A stretch of 64,000 bases of DNA from Lolium rigidum (lineage: Eukaryota; Streptophyta; Magnoliopsida; Poales; Poaceae): contig NC_061509.1 of NCBI RefSeq assembly GCF_022539505.1, forward strand, positions 209,398,254-209,462,253. Direction: 5' to 3'. The notes under the pieces were generated by a model that did no database searches, was not told the origin of the DNA, and saw nothing but the letters and a program-made list of their open reading frames with translations. This document shows positions 21,571 through 32,424 of the stretch, piece after piece. The translations under genes were made by a program, and so were the position numbers. Positions within the stretch are counted from its first letter, which is position 1. Every line of letters starts with the position of its first letter.

Positions 21571-21919
21571 AGGGGGCGCACGAGGCCACCATACCACCCC
21601 TAGGTGCGGGCCAGGGCTGGCCTCGCCTGGGCCTGGTATGGGCAGCATGTAGCCCCCCTCCAGCTCTCCTTCTGGCTCCCGGGGTCTTCTGGTATATTAG
21701 AATTTCTGTGATTTTTCCATAATTTTCCGAGCACTTTCATTTTTGGACATTTTCTGCAATAAACAGACATAATAAATAGGAACTGGCACTGTGGCACTTG
21801 TTAATAGGTTAGTCCAATAAGTGTCATAAAATGATGCAAAGTGCACATAATACACAGAGGAATTGGTGTAGAACAAGCATGGAACATCAAAAATTATAGA
21901 TACGTTTGCAACGTATCAA

Positions 21920-22412
21920 CAAACGAGGTAAGGATAACCCTGTTGTTGATCACTTATCCCGCATGGAAGGGATAGCGTATGATCCAGTTCCAATTAACGA
22001 GTCAATACCAGTGGAATGCCTTGTAGTTGTTAATTCTAATGATCCTTATTTTGCAGCTTATGCTAATTTTCTTGTAGGAAAGTTTCTACCATAGGACATG
22101 GGCTTACATCGGAGAAGGAAATTCTACCACGATCTAAGACATTACTTTTGGGATGAACCTTATTTATATAGGCATGGAGTGGATGGCATGATTAGAAGGT
22201 GTGTACCTGAAAGCGAGATGCTCCCTATCTTGAAGGCTTTCCATGCAGGTCCTTACGGTGGGCATCACGCTGGACCTCGCACCGCCGCAAAAGTTCTACA
22301 ATCAGGTTTCTACTGGCCAACTTTAATCAAAGATGCTAATGCACTTGTTAAGAACTGTGATACTTGTAAACATATGAGTAACATAAGTAAGAGACACGAA
22401 ATGACAATGAAC
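21920..22412 (+). pseudogene. Pol of X: RNase H end and integrase zinc finger
   Basis: In one frame: NKRGKDNPVVDHLSRMEG, the junction after RNase H typical of Athila-type pol, then an in-frame TAG at 22092-22094, then a zinc-binding region with FHAGPYGGHH and CDTCK (the His-His-Cys-Cys finger of integrase). The frame reaches MTMN and then passes straight into the integrase C-terminal region, so the DDE catalytic core is deleted. Broken and incapable of integration. Confidence 0.75.
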
Positions 22413-22797
22413 TAAGAAGTGAAGCTTATGAAAGTGGTAAACTTTTCATAGAGAAAGTCAAAAGATGGCATGGTAAAAAGATTCAAAAGAAAGAGTTCAA
22501 ACAAGGAGATAAAGTTTGGTATTCAACTCTCGCATTAAGATTTTTGCAGGAAAATTGAGATCAAAATGGGAAGGACCATGTGATGTGGAGGAAGCCAACC
22601 CTTCAGGTGCTGTAAAACTGAAAGGGTGGTCTGCCTCTAGCTCATGGATTGTCAATGGCCAGCGTCTCAAGCATTACAGAGAAGATGAGGTAAATGATGT
22701 TGTTGAACTTCTAAAGGTTTCAGATGAGGAATTTATTAAAGACACTTATGTTAGTACTTATGATGAAAAGTATTTCGTTGATGTTTTTGCATCTTAA
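22407..22797 (+). pseudogene. Pol of X: integrase C-terminal region
   Basis: After the deletion joint at ATGAACT (22407-22413) the sequence codes for RSEAYESGKLFIEKVKRWHG, then, after a one-base shift near 22515, for AGKLRSKWEGPCDVEE and WIVNGQRLKHY. These are the C-terminal integrase phrases also seen in W (47251-47510). The ORF ends with TAA at 22795-22797. Confidence 0.7.
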
Positions 22798-23354
22798 AGC
22801 CTCAGGTCTGGATTTTTATGTGAATATTTCTTACTTGTTCTTTGCAAACGTTCGTTTTGGTGTGTTTTTACCACAATACGGATGGACGGCACGGTCGTAC
22901 CGACACGTACCAATGGTCATTAAACCTACTGAAAATCTTCCTGTTTCCTTCGTTTTTCCGTCATTCTGGTAGACCGGGTGGTACGGTCATTTTTGACCGT
23001 ACCGATGGTCATCAAACTTACATTACCTTTTACCGATGGTCATTAAAATTACAGTACCTTTTGCCGTTTTCTTTTGATGTTCTAAAAAAATTCCATATGC
23101 ACCGGTAGAGGCGGATGGTACAGGGCACGTACCAAATGTCGGTGTCGAGGCAAGGGCTTTCTATTTAGAGTTTTGTTTTCTCAGTTTCCCTTTTTCAATG
23201 TATTCTCTCTTCAACAATTAGTGTTCTGCTGAGCTTCAGTTCTTCACACTAAAATTTCTTGATAACTTTTAGTCTACTCTCACAAAAGACATGCAACCCT
23301 TTGACATCAAGCAAATTTGGGTGAAAAGGGAGTTAGGGTCTCAAAAACAGGTGA
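22798..23354 (+). other. Non-coding region of X after pol
   Basis: No ORF recognised. It holds a cluster of ACCGATGGTCAT-type repeats at about 22907-23045 (four imperfect copies, with ACGGTC/GACCGT palindromic flanks). Confidence 0.5.
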
Positions 23355-23774
23355 AGAAGGAGGTTTTGTCCTCCAAACCCTTACAGGTACAATCTTCATG
23401 AATCTTCCCTCCAATTTCCTTCTAGGCTACCCCCTATAGATGAGAGGGTGCAACATGAAGAAATTGAGGAAAGGATTGCCTCCCTTGAAAAAGTTTCTAA
23501 GGCCTGTGTTGAAACTATGAGTGGGGGACTTGACTCTTACTGGTTGATAAGTAAGTAGCTTGAGAAAAGAGTCGAAGACATCAATCAGAGAGTTGAAACC
23601 CCGAATAAGGTTGTTCTTGAGATGGCTGATGACAGGAAGTTGCTCGTCAAAGTGATCAGGAATCAACATGATGACATCAAAGAGTTAGCTACTCGTTTTG
23701 CGTTTATCACACACTCCAGCAACCTAAAGCAGGATGATACTATCAGTGGAGCATCATTCGCTCCACATGAAGAA
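23355..23774 (+). pseudogene. Post-pol coiled-coil ORF of X
   Basis: Downstream of pol in the same orientation, an open frame with one in-frame TAG (near 23560) encodes EERIASLEKVSKACVE and, after the stop, LEKRVEDINQRVETPNKVV and MADDRKLLVKVI. The heptad spacing predicts a coiled coil. Athila-type elements often have an extra ORF after pol, sometimes called env-like. I see no signal peptide or transmembrane segment here, so env function is unsupported. Confidence 0.5.
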
Positions 23775-24149
23775 TAGGTACACCCAAGGAGTTGTGTGAT
23801 CCCGCCTGGCTTGATACTAAGCTTGGGGAGATCATCCTGGGCCTTGTGAAATCTACTACTCGTTTTAAGCAAGTTTATTTTTAGCCATGCATCTAAGAAT
23901 AGAAACGTTTTGCATTATTATATCATGTAATTCCTTTGGAGAGTGAAGTATTTTTATCTTATGAACTTTAAGCCGTTATTTCTTTTGAAGCTTGATTGAT
24001 TCAGGATTATTATATTAGATGTATGAATTAGGATGAATATGCATGTACTTGCATCATGATGATGATTTTATAGTCCTCCACACCAGAAATCTTTAATAGG
24101 ATATAGGAAAATTATGTACAAAGTACTTTACGATCATTGGTTCCTTCAT

Positions 24150-24246
24150 GAGAAAAAAATAAAGCAAAGAAAGAAAGAAACAAAGAAGGAGAGAAAAAGA
24201 AAAGAATAAAAAAAAGGGAAAGAAAAAAAAGTGAAAAAATAAAAGA
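24150..24246 (+). repeat. Purine-rich low-complexity tract in X
   Basis: About 95 bp almost entirely A and G (GAAAGAAAGAAAC, GGAAAGAAAAAAAAG). It lies 290 bp before the polypurine tract. Confidence 0.65.
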
Positions 24247-24522
24247 ATCGATAGCAAAGTTCGTGAAGAAAAGCTAACTTCATGATTTTACGATATTTAG
24301 ATAAAATAGTCTTCTTGTCTACTATCAAACCTCGAAAGGTGTGGAGGCCTTTAAGTTATTTGAATTTGAGAATAGTATAGTGTTGTTCATGACCTAGCTC
24401 TGCAACCGATGTTATAATCCTTGTTCTTAAAAATGCCCTATTTGTTTTAACAACTTAAGCTTCATGAACAAACATGACTCTGTCCATTAAGCTTCTATCT
24501 TTCTCGGGGACGAGCAAGAGTC

Positions 24523-24536
24523 TAGCTTGGGGAAGT
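24523..24536 (+). promoter_or_regulatory. Polypurine tract of X
   Basis: TAGCTTGGGGAAGT immediately precedes the LTR start TGATGAGTGC. It follows CGGGGACGAGCAAGAG. Confidence 0.7.
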
Positions 24537-26647
24537 TGATGAGTGCATTTTAGCATGTTTTTGTATCGTTATTCCATTAAGTTTTTGTTAAGTAGTGGTG
24601 GAAATTCTGTATTTCACCGCGCTACCGCGCCCTTTTATGCTTCTCTACACATGATCTCTAAATAATAATGAAATAATGAAATATCAATGAAAACTGTCAT
24701 TTCCTGGCATTTTGATGTGATAAAAATTATTTTTGCACTTAATTATGCACCTGGGCGAAGGGAAAATGCGAGGACAACCTCCTGTAACTTTAAGGGGCAT
24801 CGGTATAGGCGGGCCTTGCGTGTACCGTCCGCACGTGTGCCACCCATCAGAAGCACCGCCTAGTCAAATACTTTCACCTCCCGCAGACGGATCTGAGATC
24901 CTAGCCCGTACGGACCAGAAACACTAGAACACCATCCTATAAGAGATCTGAAGGAAGATCAACAACGGGCCTCATCCAAACTGCTACCCGGATCATTGGA
25001 GGACAAGGCATCATCACCTTCATCATCATCCACAACGAATCACCATCTCCACTCTCTCCATCTCATTAGATTGTAATCTCCATTACCATTGTGGGTTTGT
25101 ACTTGGATTCACACCGTTATTCCTTTTCCATACACAAGTTTATGATGATGTTCTTGATTGTATACATGTCTGAGTAGTTCATCCCATTCTTGGGGGAGAT
25201 GGAGAAACCCTAGTACTAGTATTATATGAATTAAGATAATTTATAGCTTTGCACTATGATTGTATGTTAGTTTTCTCTTGTGATGTTGCATGATGTCGAC
25301 CATTTAATATTTGCCTAAGGCCCTTATCAAAAACTAGGCCGATTCAGCGATTAATAGGCCGATTAATCGCTACAAGGGGCCTGACCGTGTCGATTATCAT
25401 TAATCCCCTGTATTAATCCTTTAGCCCGATTAATCAGTTCGAAAGTCCGATTAGGTATGTTTCCGATTAACTACTACACTTGGTTCAAAAAGTTGCAAAT
25501 TTTCAATGCATATCGCTAGTACAGGCGCTACCCCGCCCCAATAAGGTATGTTTTGCGAAGCTCCTGCTTGATTCCAGCTTCCAGCAGCTCGATTCGCAGT
25601 ATCGCCAGCTAGTTCCTTGCCCTCCCTAACCAGTTCATCGTAGTTGCCCAGACCTCGGATACATGAGCTCGAGGACGGCTTGAATAGGTTAGGTGGTTGA
25701 GGTGTAAGAGGGGTTGTACCCTAGGTAGGTGGTGGGAGAAGATTAACTTTAAAGGTGAAAGGGGAAGAAGTGGAAGGAAGGAACACAATTTCGGCTAGTG
25801 GATTTTGATTCCCTCGTGACCTTGAAAGATTAGGTCACGAAGGAGAAGCGTACATGTTTTTCTGGGATTTTAGACTCTAAAGAAGTAGGGCCAGACATAT
25901 AGAGGCTCATATACTATTATTTTTCTTACATAAACTATTTTAAGTGTTAATTTGTGTAGATTGCACCGATTAATAGCCGACCGATTAAATCAGTTAATCG
26001 TCTGAATTCCGATTAATCGCTACTCCCAAGCCGACCGAGCAGTTAACGATTACCGATTTCCTTAACGTTGCCTAAGGGTCACAGGAGGTAACTACCGTCG
26101 GAAGTTCCATAGTGTATACGGCGGGAAGTGACATCCCGTGTGCGGTGCACTATTGTACGGAATAGGGGGTGAGAAGGGACTCGCAAAGCTTAACAAATAA
26201 CCACGGGTTAATCCCTTAATTGTGATGGACCAATAGGTGGCTTTCCAAAGGTCGTTGCGGTGGTTATTCCGGGATGTGTTATGACATACATATTCCAACT
26301 TGGAGCCTTTCCCACATACAACGAGGGCTAAGATATGAGTTATCTAGTTTGTGTCTTTAGTTAATACTAGAGGTGAAACCAACAACCCCTGAGAACATTT
26401 TAGTATTATTGCAGTCCAAACATAATCATTAGTCGCATTTCCATTCTTCAATTCCAGTTATTTACTATACAGAAAACACCATACAAGACCTTTTTAATTA
26501 AACCATTCGCTTGAGATTTGAGACAACTTTAAGTAATTCTAGATAACTAGTAACATGGGGCATTAAGATCACTACTAGTAGCTCATCGTGGTTCGATACT
26601 CTTATTTCGAAACTAGCTACATCTGATATGTGTTCTTCTAGTTATCA
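24537..26647 (+). repeat. 3' LTR of X, interrupted by a DNA transposon
   Basis: TG...CA LTR, about 1.35 kb without the insertion at 25321-26067. It contains a long 5' UTR-like A/C-rich zone and ends near CGTGGTTCGATACTC (26587), similar to the GTGGGTTCGACAACC end block of W. Its right neighbour is the W LTR. Confidence 0.7.
25321..26067. mobile_element. Small non-autonomous DNA transposon with CGATTAATCG motifs
   Basis: Bounded by a 10-bp direct repeat TTGCCTAAGG (25311-25320 and 26068-26077). Both ends carry arrays of CGATTAATC motifs (CGATTAATCG at 25360-25369 and 26010-26019). Terminal inverted repeats are weak. A TSD of 9-10 bp would suggest a Mutator-like element, but the right end read in reverse (CAACGTTAAGG) resembles the hAT ends at 18258-19109. 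The superfamily is therefore open. No transposase ORF. Confidence 0.65.
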
Positions 26648-27069
26648 GTATTTTATTTGTTTGAGAGCTTTCTGGATCGCTAAAAATCAAGGCAAAATAA
26701 TTTATCAATTTTTCACCCGGAGAAGGACCATGAGCGAAATAACCACGTGAGAGGGGCCACGAGATGCAAACGAGCACAGGTGCAATCTCCATCACCCTTG
26801 TTGGGCGCGCCACCCACCCCCGTTCACACCTCGGACATTGTCTTAAGTCTCCCTTTATACCATAGCCTCTGTTTCGCCGAAAAACCAACGCCATATTTTT
26901 CCAGAGATTTATTGAGGCGGCGGCGGAGGCGAAAGTCCTCTCCTACTCCGGGAGAGGGCAAATCCTGCTGCACGGATGCTATCAACATCCCCACTCCTCC
27001 TTGGCTTGGGAGGAGGCATCTCCATCAGCACCATCATCACCCATCTCCATCAACGAGAACGACGCCATC
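26648..27069 (+). repeat. 5' LTR of W, left piece
   Basis: Matches 49775-50227 of the 3' LTR, including TATA-like TTTATACC and the stretch ending in GACGCCATC. Element G starts directly after CCATC. Confidence 0.85.
27065..27069. repeat. TSD of G, left copy
   Basis: CCATC before the G LTR; the matching copy is at 41056-41060. The uninterrupted site GACGCCATCCCCC is seen at 50221-50233 in the other W LTR. Confidence 0.93.
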
Positions 27070-30000
27070 TGTAACATCCCAAATTTCAAATAAAGGAAGA
27101 AGAACATTTCCAAGTATCCAAATTTCAGAACCAACAAAAACTTTTACTTTGCATATAGTACCCTGCATAGGACTTGTGCATTTTGAGTGATATGCCATGA
27201 TGATTGTTACTTTGTGTGATGTGATGAACTCCAAAACCCTAGAATGATCAAGTGATCATCCTAAATCAAATCCATCAAAAAAGAGAAAGAAATCAAATAT
27301 TATAAAAACCCTAAAAACCCTAACATAAGGTCTATGTCATTTTTGTAAAATTTGACCCTAGACCCATTTGATCTTCACCAATAGTTGTAGTATGTTATTA
27401 GAGAGTAATTACAACTTTGGGAATCAAAGATTTACCTTTTAAACCATTTTCAAATTTGAAAATATGATCACATGAGATAATGGTCATTTCTGACTTTTAT
27501 AGTCTGGTCACCACTTTGAGCCTCCCTATTTCAAAATTTCTAAACCAAACAAATTCAAGTCTTTGCATGTCATCCAAGTACTCATCAAGGTGAACAACTT
27601 TTGTAAAGATCACCTTCCCAAATTCTTTCTGGATCAAGAGATAGGATCATGCAAAGATGAGAATTTGAAACAATTGGAAGATCACCAATTTTCCAAATTT
27701 GATCAAACCAGGCCACCCCTTGCTCACCACTCGACCTAGCCATGATCAATTGACCCTACCCTACCTGGCCCATGCAAGGAGACACCATGGACACGACCAA
27801 ACGTGGCCTAGCCATGGCCATGCCGGTCCCGTTCCACCTCGACGTGCCACCCCTCTCTCACTGCCTCTCCCGACCTCGCCACCATGTCCAACAGCTCGCC
27901 CATGATCCCAGGAGATCGCCCGTACCCGCCGTTGATCGAGAGGACGACGCCACGACCCGGACGGAGCGCGCCCAGGACGCTCCAGGTACGCCGCCAACGG
28001 CATGGGCGACGTCACCCGTGCACGGACGCGCGCGACACGGGCACGCGTCGATCGCCGTACCCCGTCGTACCCCGACCACCTCCGCGCGCCACGGTACCCT
28101 CCTCGACACGCGGAGCTCGCCGGACACGCTCGCGTCACGCCTTGGCGACCACGGCCGCCGGAGAGGACGAACGCGCCCGCCACGGCCGCGACAGTACGCG
28201 CACGGCCCCGACCACCGTACGCCTCGCATTAACTCGCCATGGACGCTCGCGGATTCGCCGTACCCTCCCGATCGTCGCTGTGTCACCACCTAGCTCTCTA
28301 GTTCGCCGGAGACACCGCGCCCACGACGACTCGCACCATGCCCCGCAGCACCTCCTCCCGCCTATAAATAGAGCACTCCCCGGACCAAACCAAGCACACC
28401 ACCATGATCCCCTCTCACCACCACTTCTCCTCGCACCAGTAGCCACCTCAATAGTCGCTGGAGCTGCCTCAATTGGACGATCGGAGCCGCGGAAGCCACG
28501 GTGAAATCGCCGTCGATCCAGGCCACCTCGAGCTCCGCCGCTGCTACAGGCTTCCTCGCCGTCGTCTACAACTTCATCACGCATACTGCCAACCCTAGCT
28601 GGAGCCACGGTGAGCTCGCCGACCCCCTACCCCTGCCGTGCCAGTGACCCAATCTCGCCGGAGAAGACGGCGTCGCTCGTCCGTCCGATCTCGTTCTAAT
28701 CCAACGCACCACATCGCTCGTACCGCTTCGGGCGTTATGAGTGACTGACGGGTGGAGCCCACCGTCAGACAGCCCACGCGTGCGTGGACGCGTGGTGGGC
28801 TGGACTTGGGCTGTTTTATTTTGTTTCGGCCCAGTAGCTTTCCCGCGTAGCCCAGTAATTCAAATTCGAATTTTCCAAATCCATTTAATTTCAATACTGG
28901 CTCCAACTTTGAAAATCCATAGAATCTGTTTGGCTTGGCCAAATTTAACAAATTTTATATTGTTAGAAAGCTACGGAAAAGTTCTACAACTTGCAACTGG
29001 TCTCACCTTGATATCTGTTGTAGAAATAATATGACAAAAAGATCAAGCTAGAGACTTTTGCACATTGAATTAATTCTTAAAAATCAACCAAAATAGATAT
29101 TAAGTTATTTCCAACTCCTATAGCTCACATTTAACTTACACTAATTGTTTCTGCAAGAAAATGGTGTGGTCACTTTGCATGATCATGCCCTAGTTTAATT
29201 AATGGACAATATGGCTAGTTTAGTTAAGTGATATTGTCCAAAACTATTATGTAAATCTTATGAAGTATTTTTACTTCATTTAAATCTTTATCTCAAATGG
29301 ATTCATGTGATGTTTGCACCCCTGGTCCAAACTCTCCTATATGAACATTTGGAGACTTAAATCCTTTGTAGAGTTTTTAAATGGTATGAGGTGGTCTACC
29401 TCATTTAAGTCATTTTCTCAAATAATGATGATGAATGTTTGACTTAGGTCAATATGAATTCATGTATGGTTATTTGAGAAATTAAATCTTAAGAAGATTT
29501 CAATGAGAGGAAATTATTCCTCAAGAACCATATGGAATTTACTTGTCACATATGAATGAGGGGAAATTATTTTCCTCAAGTCACCCAACCAATGCACCTA
29601 CTTATTTTATGTGTGTGCTTAGTGTAGCTTGTGAGAAGTAATGATGTGTTTAGTGTAGCCTTTGAGCTTGTTTAGTGATTATACCTCGTATTCAAATTTA
29701 GACGCTAGCACCGGAGATTACCAAGAGGAAGAAGGATTCTACCCAGAAGAAGAAGGAGAAAACCTAGAGAACTACCAAGGCAAGATAATACTCTTGCAAA
29801 GTGCAAAGTTCTCCTTGAGCAAGGCACCATGATTCTTACCTTTCTTCATACAAGCTTATCTTATACTTACACTACACCTTTTGTACTGGTTGTGTTTTCA
29901 AAGGATGGAATAAAATTTGGTCTAGAGAACAAGACTATTAGATGAGTAAAGATAGCAAAGCAATGTAGCACCCCTCATGATTAGTGCTAGCGCTAAAATA

Positions 30001-31149
30001 CTAAAACTTGACTACTTTAGATGGGAACATGTGAATGGTTGATTTTGAAACCTTGGAATAATGAAGCATTCCATTGAAGAATTTGAAGTTGTTTGTGAAC
30101 AAGAGAAGATGGTGATTTTTGATAGAAACCTGATATTGGTTTGAATGCGATACCTTTCCAATTCTTGAGTACCCCCACAATACCTGATTATGGGTAGGGC
30201 TTAACTGGAAGTTTATAGATTTTAGTATGAGTTCCCTCTGAACACACATCATAGGGGTTATGTTGAGGCTGCCTCCGTTGTTGAGAAAGGATGTGAATTG
30301 AGGTGAAATTGTACGGCCAAGCCCTGTGCAGTTCCCAGGTTAACAGTTGGTTTTCACTGGGAGGCCAAGCTCATGGGGAGAGGTGTTCATACTAGGATGT
30401 GTAAGTGAAAAGTTATGGTTGATGATCCGCGTACTGTGTTACGGTGACTCGGAGTTATTCCGACGGATGAAATCAAATGTTGTGGCACAAGTGTGCAACC
30501 TCTGCAGAGTGTAAATCTATTCGAATAGCCATGTCCACGGTTACGGACGGTTGGAAGGGCCATACAGTTTCCGGTGTCGGATTTTTGAAAGCTTTAGTAA
30601 ATGTGAATGGTGACTTGGTGACTTGTTGGGAATTAAACCAAAGATGTGGGAATGACACTAATGTTCCCACTTGAGTTAGTTAGTACATGATACAAGCTTG
30701 TGAACTAAAATTTGGCTTATGCAAGTTAAACTAGAGCTTAGTACCTTTAGTTGGCATTTTACAATAGTATTAGTTTGCAAGTACTTGAAGTACTTACGGC
30801 TTTGTCCCTGGCTATTCCAATGGCCAGAGTACGATGATGAACAGAATTATCACGAGGATGACCAGCAGGACGCCTACGACAACTAGGGGTTTCTGACGTC
30901 AAATGTTGGCCTGTTGACTAGAGATTCCATTACTATTACGCTTCCGCTATATATGAACTTGTGTATGTTGTTGATTAAAAGATCAACTATGTGTGTAAGA
31001 TGAATCATGTGATTCAAGTTTGTAAGACATTATGGCTTGTAATAAATAATGACTGTGATATTCGACTATTATGCCTCGCAACAACATTATCCTGGGATTG
31101 CGATGAATAACATAATAGTCATCTGGACTTAAAAATCCGGGTGTTGACA
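27070..31149 (+). repeat. 5' LTR of G
   Basis: Starts TGTAACATCCCAAATTTC and ends CCGGGTGTTGACA. Nearly identical to 37002-41055, with an ~11-bp indel in a tandem GTACCCC segment near 28060 and scattered substitutions. It holds a very GC-rich, CpG-rich section (about 27700-28740) with the promoter at its right side. Confidence 0.93.
28363..28370 (+). promoter_or_regulatory. TATA box of G 5' LTR
   Basis: TATAAATA after a GC-rich zone, at about one third of the LTR; the same box is at 38269-38276 in the other LTR. It would drive element transcription. Confidence 0.7.
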
Positions 31150-31152
31150 AGT

Positions 31153-31164
31153 TGGTATCAGAGC
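31153..31164 (+). promoter_or_regulatory. Primer-binding site of G
   Basis: TGGTATCAGAGC, the complement of the plant initiator tRNA-Met 3' end, three bases after the LTR end. It primes minus-strand synthesis. Confidence 0.92.
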
Positions 31165-31378
31165 CATTGTTTGACCTTAGAAGACCCTAGTTAGAATGGA
31201 CGTTCATAAAAACTTAACTTTGAAATCAAATGAAGTGAATATTTATGAAAATTTACTCACATTCTTGCCTTTGAGACTATTTCGAAATTTGATGAATAAT
31301 GTACCTTTCTTAATTGAATGTACTTAAAAATTTGCCACACTTTTCACTCTCTAACTTACTCAACCTTTTCGCTTTCAG

Positions 31379-32193
31379 ATGGAGCCCAATGAACCCATCA
31401 GCGCGAAGTTCTATCAGCTCGGGAACGGTGGGAGCCTCGTTTTCGAGCATGACCTCACCGCTGTCTCGCGCTTTCCTTGGGCGACTTCACCCCGAGTTCC
31501 ACGGAATTCAGGTGAACGATCAGCCCGGTGGAGAACTCCGGTGGATCATCACCGCGGACCTGCGAGGCACGATGGAGTCCCCCAACCAGGAGAGGATTCT
31601 GTTTTCGCTCCGTGAGAGCAAGCCGGCTCGACGGACCGGCGAGAGCTCTTCAGGAGGCACTGGCACGCCTCTGTGGACAGAATGTGGTACGCCTGCTTGC
31701 GTCCCGCTTCGCTCACCTGGTGAGGCGTGACGCCTCAGGAGCGCCTATGACTCTGCAGTCCCACCCAGAGCTGAGGCACCACACCGAGCATCTAGACTTC
31801 ATGTTGTATCATACACAGCAGGATCTGGACAACGCTCGGGTGTACGCGAACCAGACGCACCTCGCCCTGGCCACCCATGGCGATGCTATCAAGATGCTGT
31901 CCAAGGACCGCAACAAGCTTCGCCTGCGGTGCGCGAAGAAGGATGTCACTATCACGCGCCTTCGCGCTCAGATAGCGTCACTTGAGGCCACGGTGAAGGC
32001 TCAGGAGGAGCAGATCCAGGAGATGGAGGAGGATGAAGCCGGTATTGATATTCGTGGAGGAGGAGCCTTCCTGAGTGACGATGACGACTTCGAGGAGGAC
32101 GAGTTCACTGAGGAGGAGGACTATGCTTTTCTGGAGCCGGGACCTGATGACGTCGTTCCTATCGACGTTGAGGACGAGGGTAGCTGCACTTGA
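31379..32193 (+). pseudogene. Extra ORF upstream of gag in G, coiled coil and acidic tail
   Basis: A coding region before gag, now spread over three frames. The first piece starts at ATG 31379 (MEPNEPISAKFYQLG). A second carries IQVNDQPGGELRWIITADL (about 31500-31620). A third runs in frame 1 to 32193 with a coiled coil (ITRLRAQIASLEATVKAQEE) and an acidic tail (DDDDFEEDEFTEEEDY). The ATG is directly preceded by CGCTTTCAG, a good splice acceptor. The ORF is separate from gag, which begins 230 bp later. Function unknown; it lacks retroviral enzyme motifs. Confidence 0.6.
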
Positions 32194-32424
32194 GCACTGA
32201 TGTAGGCATGAGTTGTATCCCGACCTTTGTATCGTAGCATGTGAGATGGTTCTTAAAACCATTGGAGTGTTGAACTGTTAGTTTGTAATGTGTTATGTGG
32301 CATGAATGAATGAATGAATGTTTGTGGGTGTCATCCAAAGCATTCAAGTTTTTACAAGTTTTTGAACTTATTCAAAATAAACCATAGAATTTCCCTCTTA
32401 TCTTATAATCTTATGTATATTCAG
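32194..32424 (+). other. Spacer between extra ORF and gag of G
   Basis: AT-rich, no ORF. It ends with a pyrimidine-rich stretch and TATTCAG directly before the gag ATG, again resembling a splice acceptor. A GAATGAATGAATGAATG short repeat lies near 32303-32321. Confidence 0.5.

Larger units (their letters stand above)
13235..21918 (-). mobile_element. Element C: non-autonomous Athila-like retrotransposon
   Basis: Minus-strand element with its 3' LTR (truncated) at 13235-13877, polypurine tract, long non-coding tail, one orphan ORF, primer-binding site and 5' LTR (17757-21918). The 5' LTR is itself interrupted by a hAT transposon and a solo LTR. It inserted into the pol region of element X: its right end CGTATCA at 21918 is followed by X coding sequence. 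There is no enzyme-coding region. Confidence 0.8.
17757..21918 (-). repeat. 5' LTR of element C, interrupted twice
   Basis: In minus sense it starts TGATACGTTGCAAACG at 21918 and ends GACTTGTGGGTCATCA type at 17757. After removing the hAT element (18258-19109), solo LTR B' (19866-21570) and one TSD copy each, about 1.6 kb remain, similar in size to other LTRs here. The outer parts match the 3' LTR at 13235-13877. Confidence 0.8.
21919..26647 (+). mobile_element. Element X: Athila-like Ty3/gypsy retrotransposon, right part
   Basis: Plus-strand element interrupted by C at 21918. It contains the end of reverse transcriptase/RNase H, the integrase zinc finger, the integrase C-terminus, a decayed coiled-coil ORF, a non-coding tail, a polypurine tract and a 3' LTR. 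Its right end (TTATCA) is inside the 5' LTR of W; the W 3' LTR shows the same site uninterrupted near 49775. The 5' half lies left of the window. Confidence 0.78.

Noticed and set aside
27772..28504. Long overlapping ORFs on both strands in the G LTR (repeated at 37694-38410)
   Set aside because: GC-rich, CpG-rich sequence lacks stop codons by chance in several frames. The peptides are Arg/Pro-rich with no domain, and they recur only because LTRs are duplicates.
31153..31164. tRNA-Met-like sequence
   Set aside because: Only the 12-bp primer complement is present, directly after an LTR. There is no cloverleaf.
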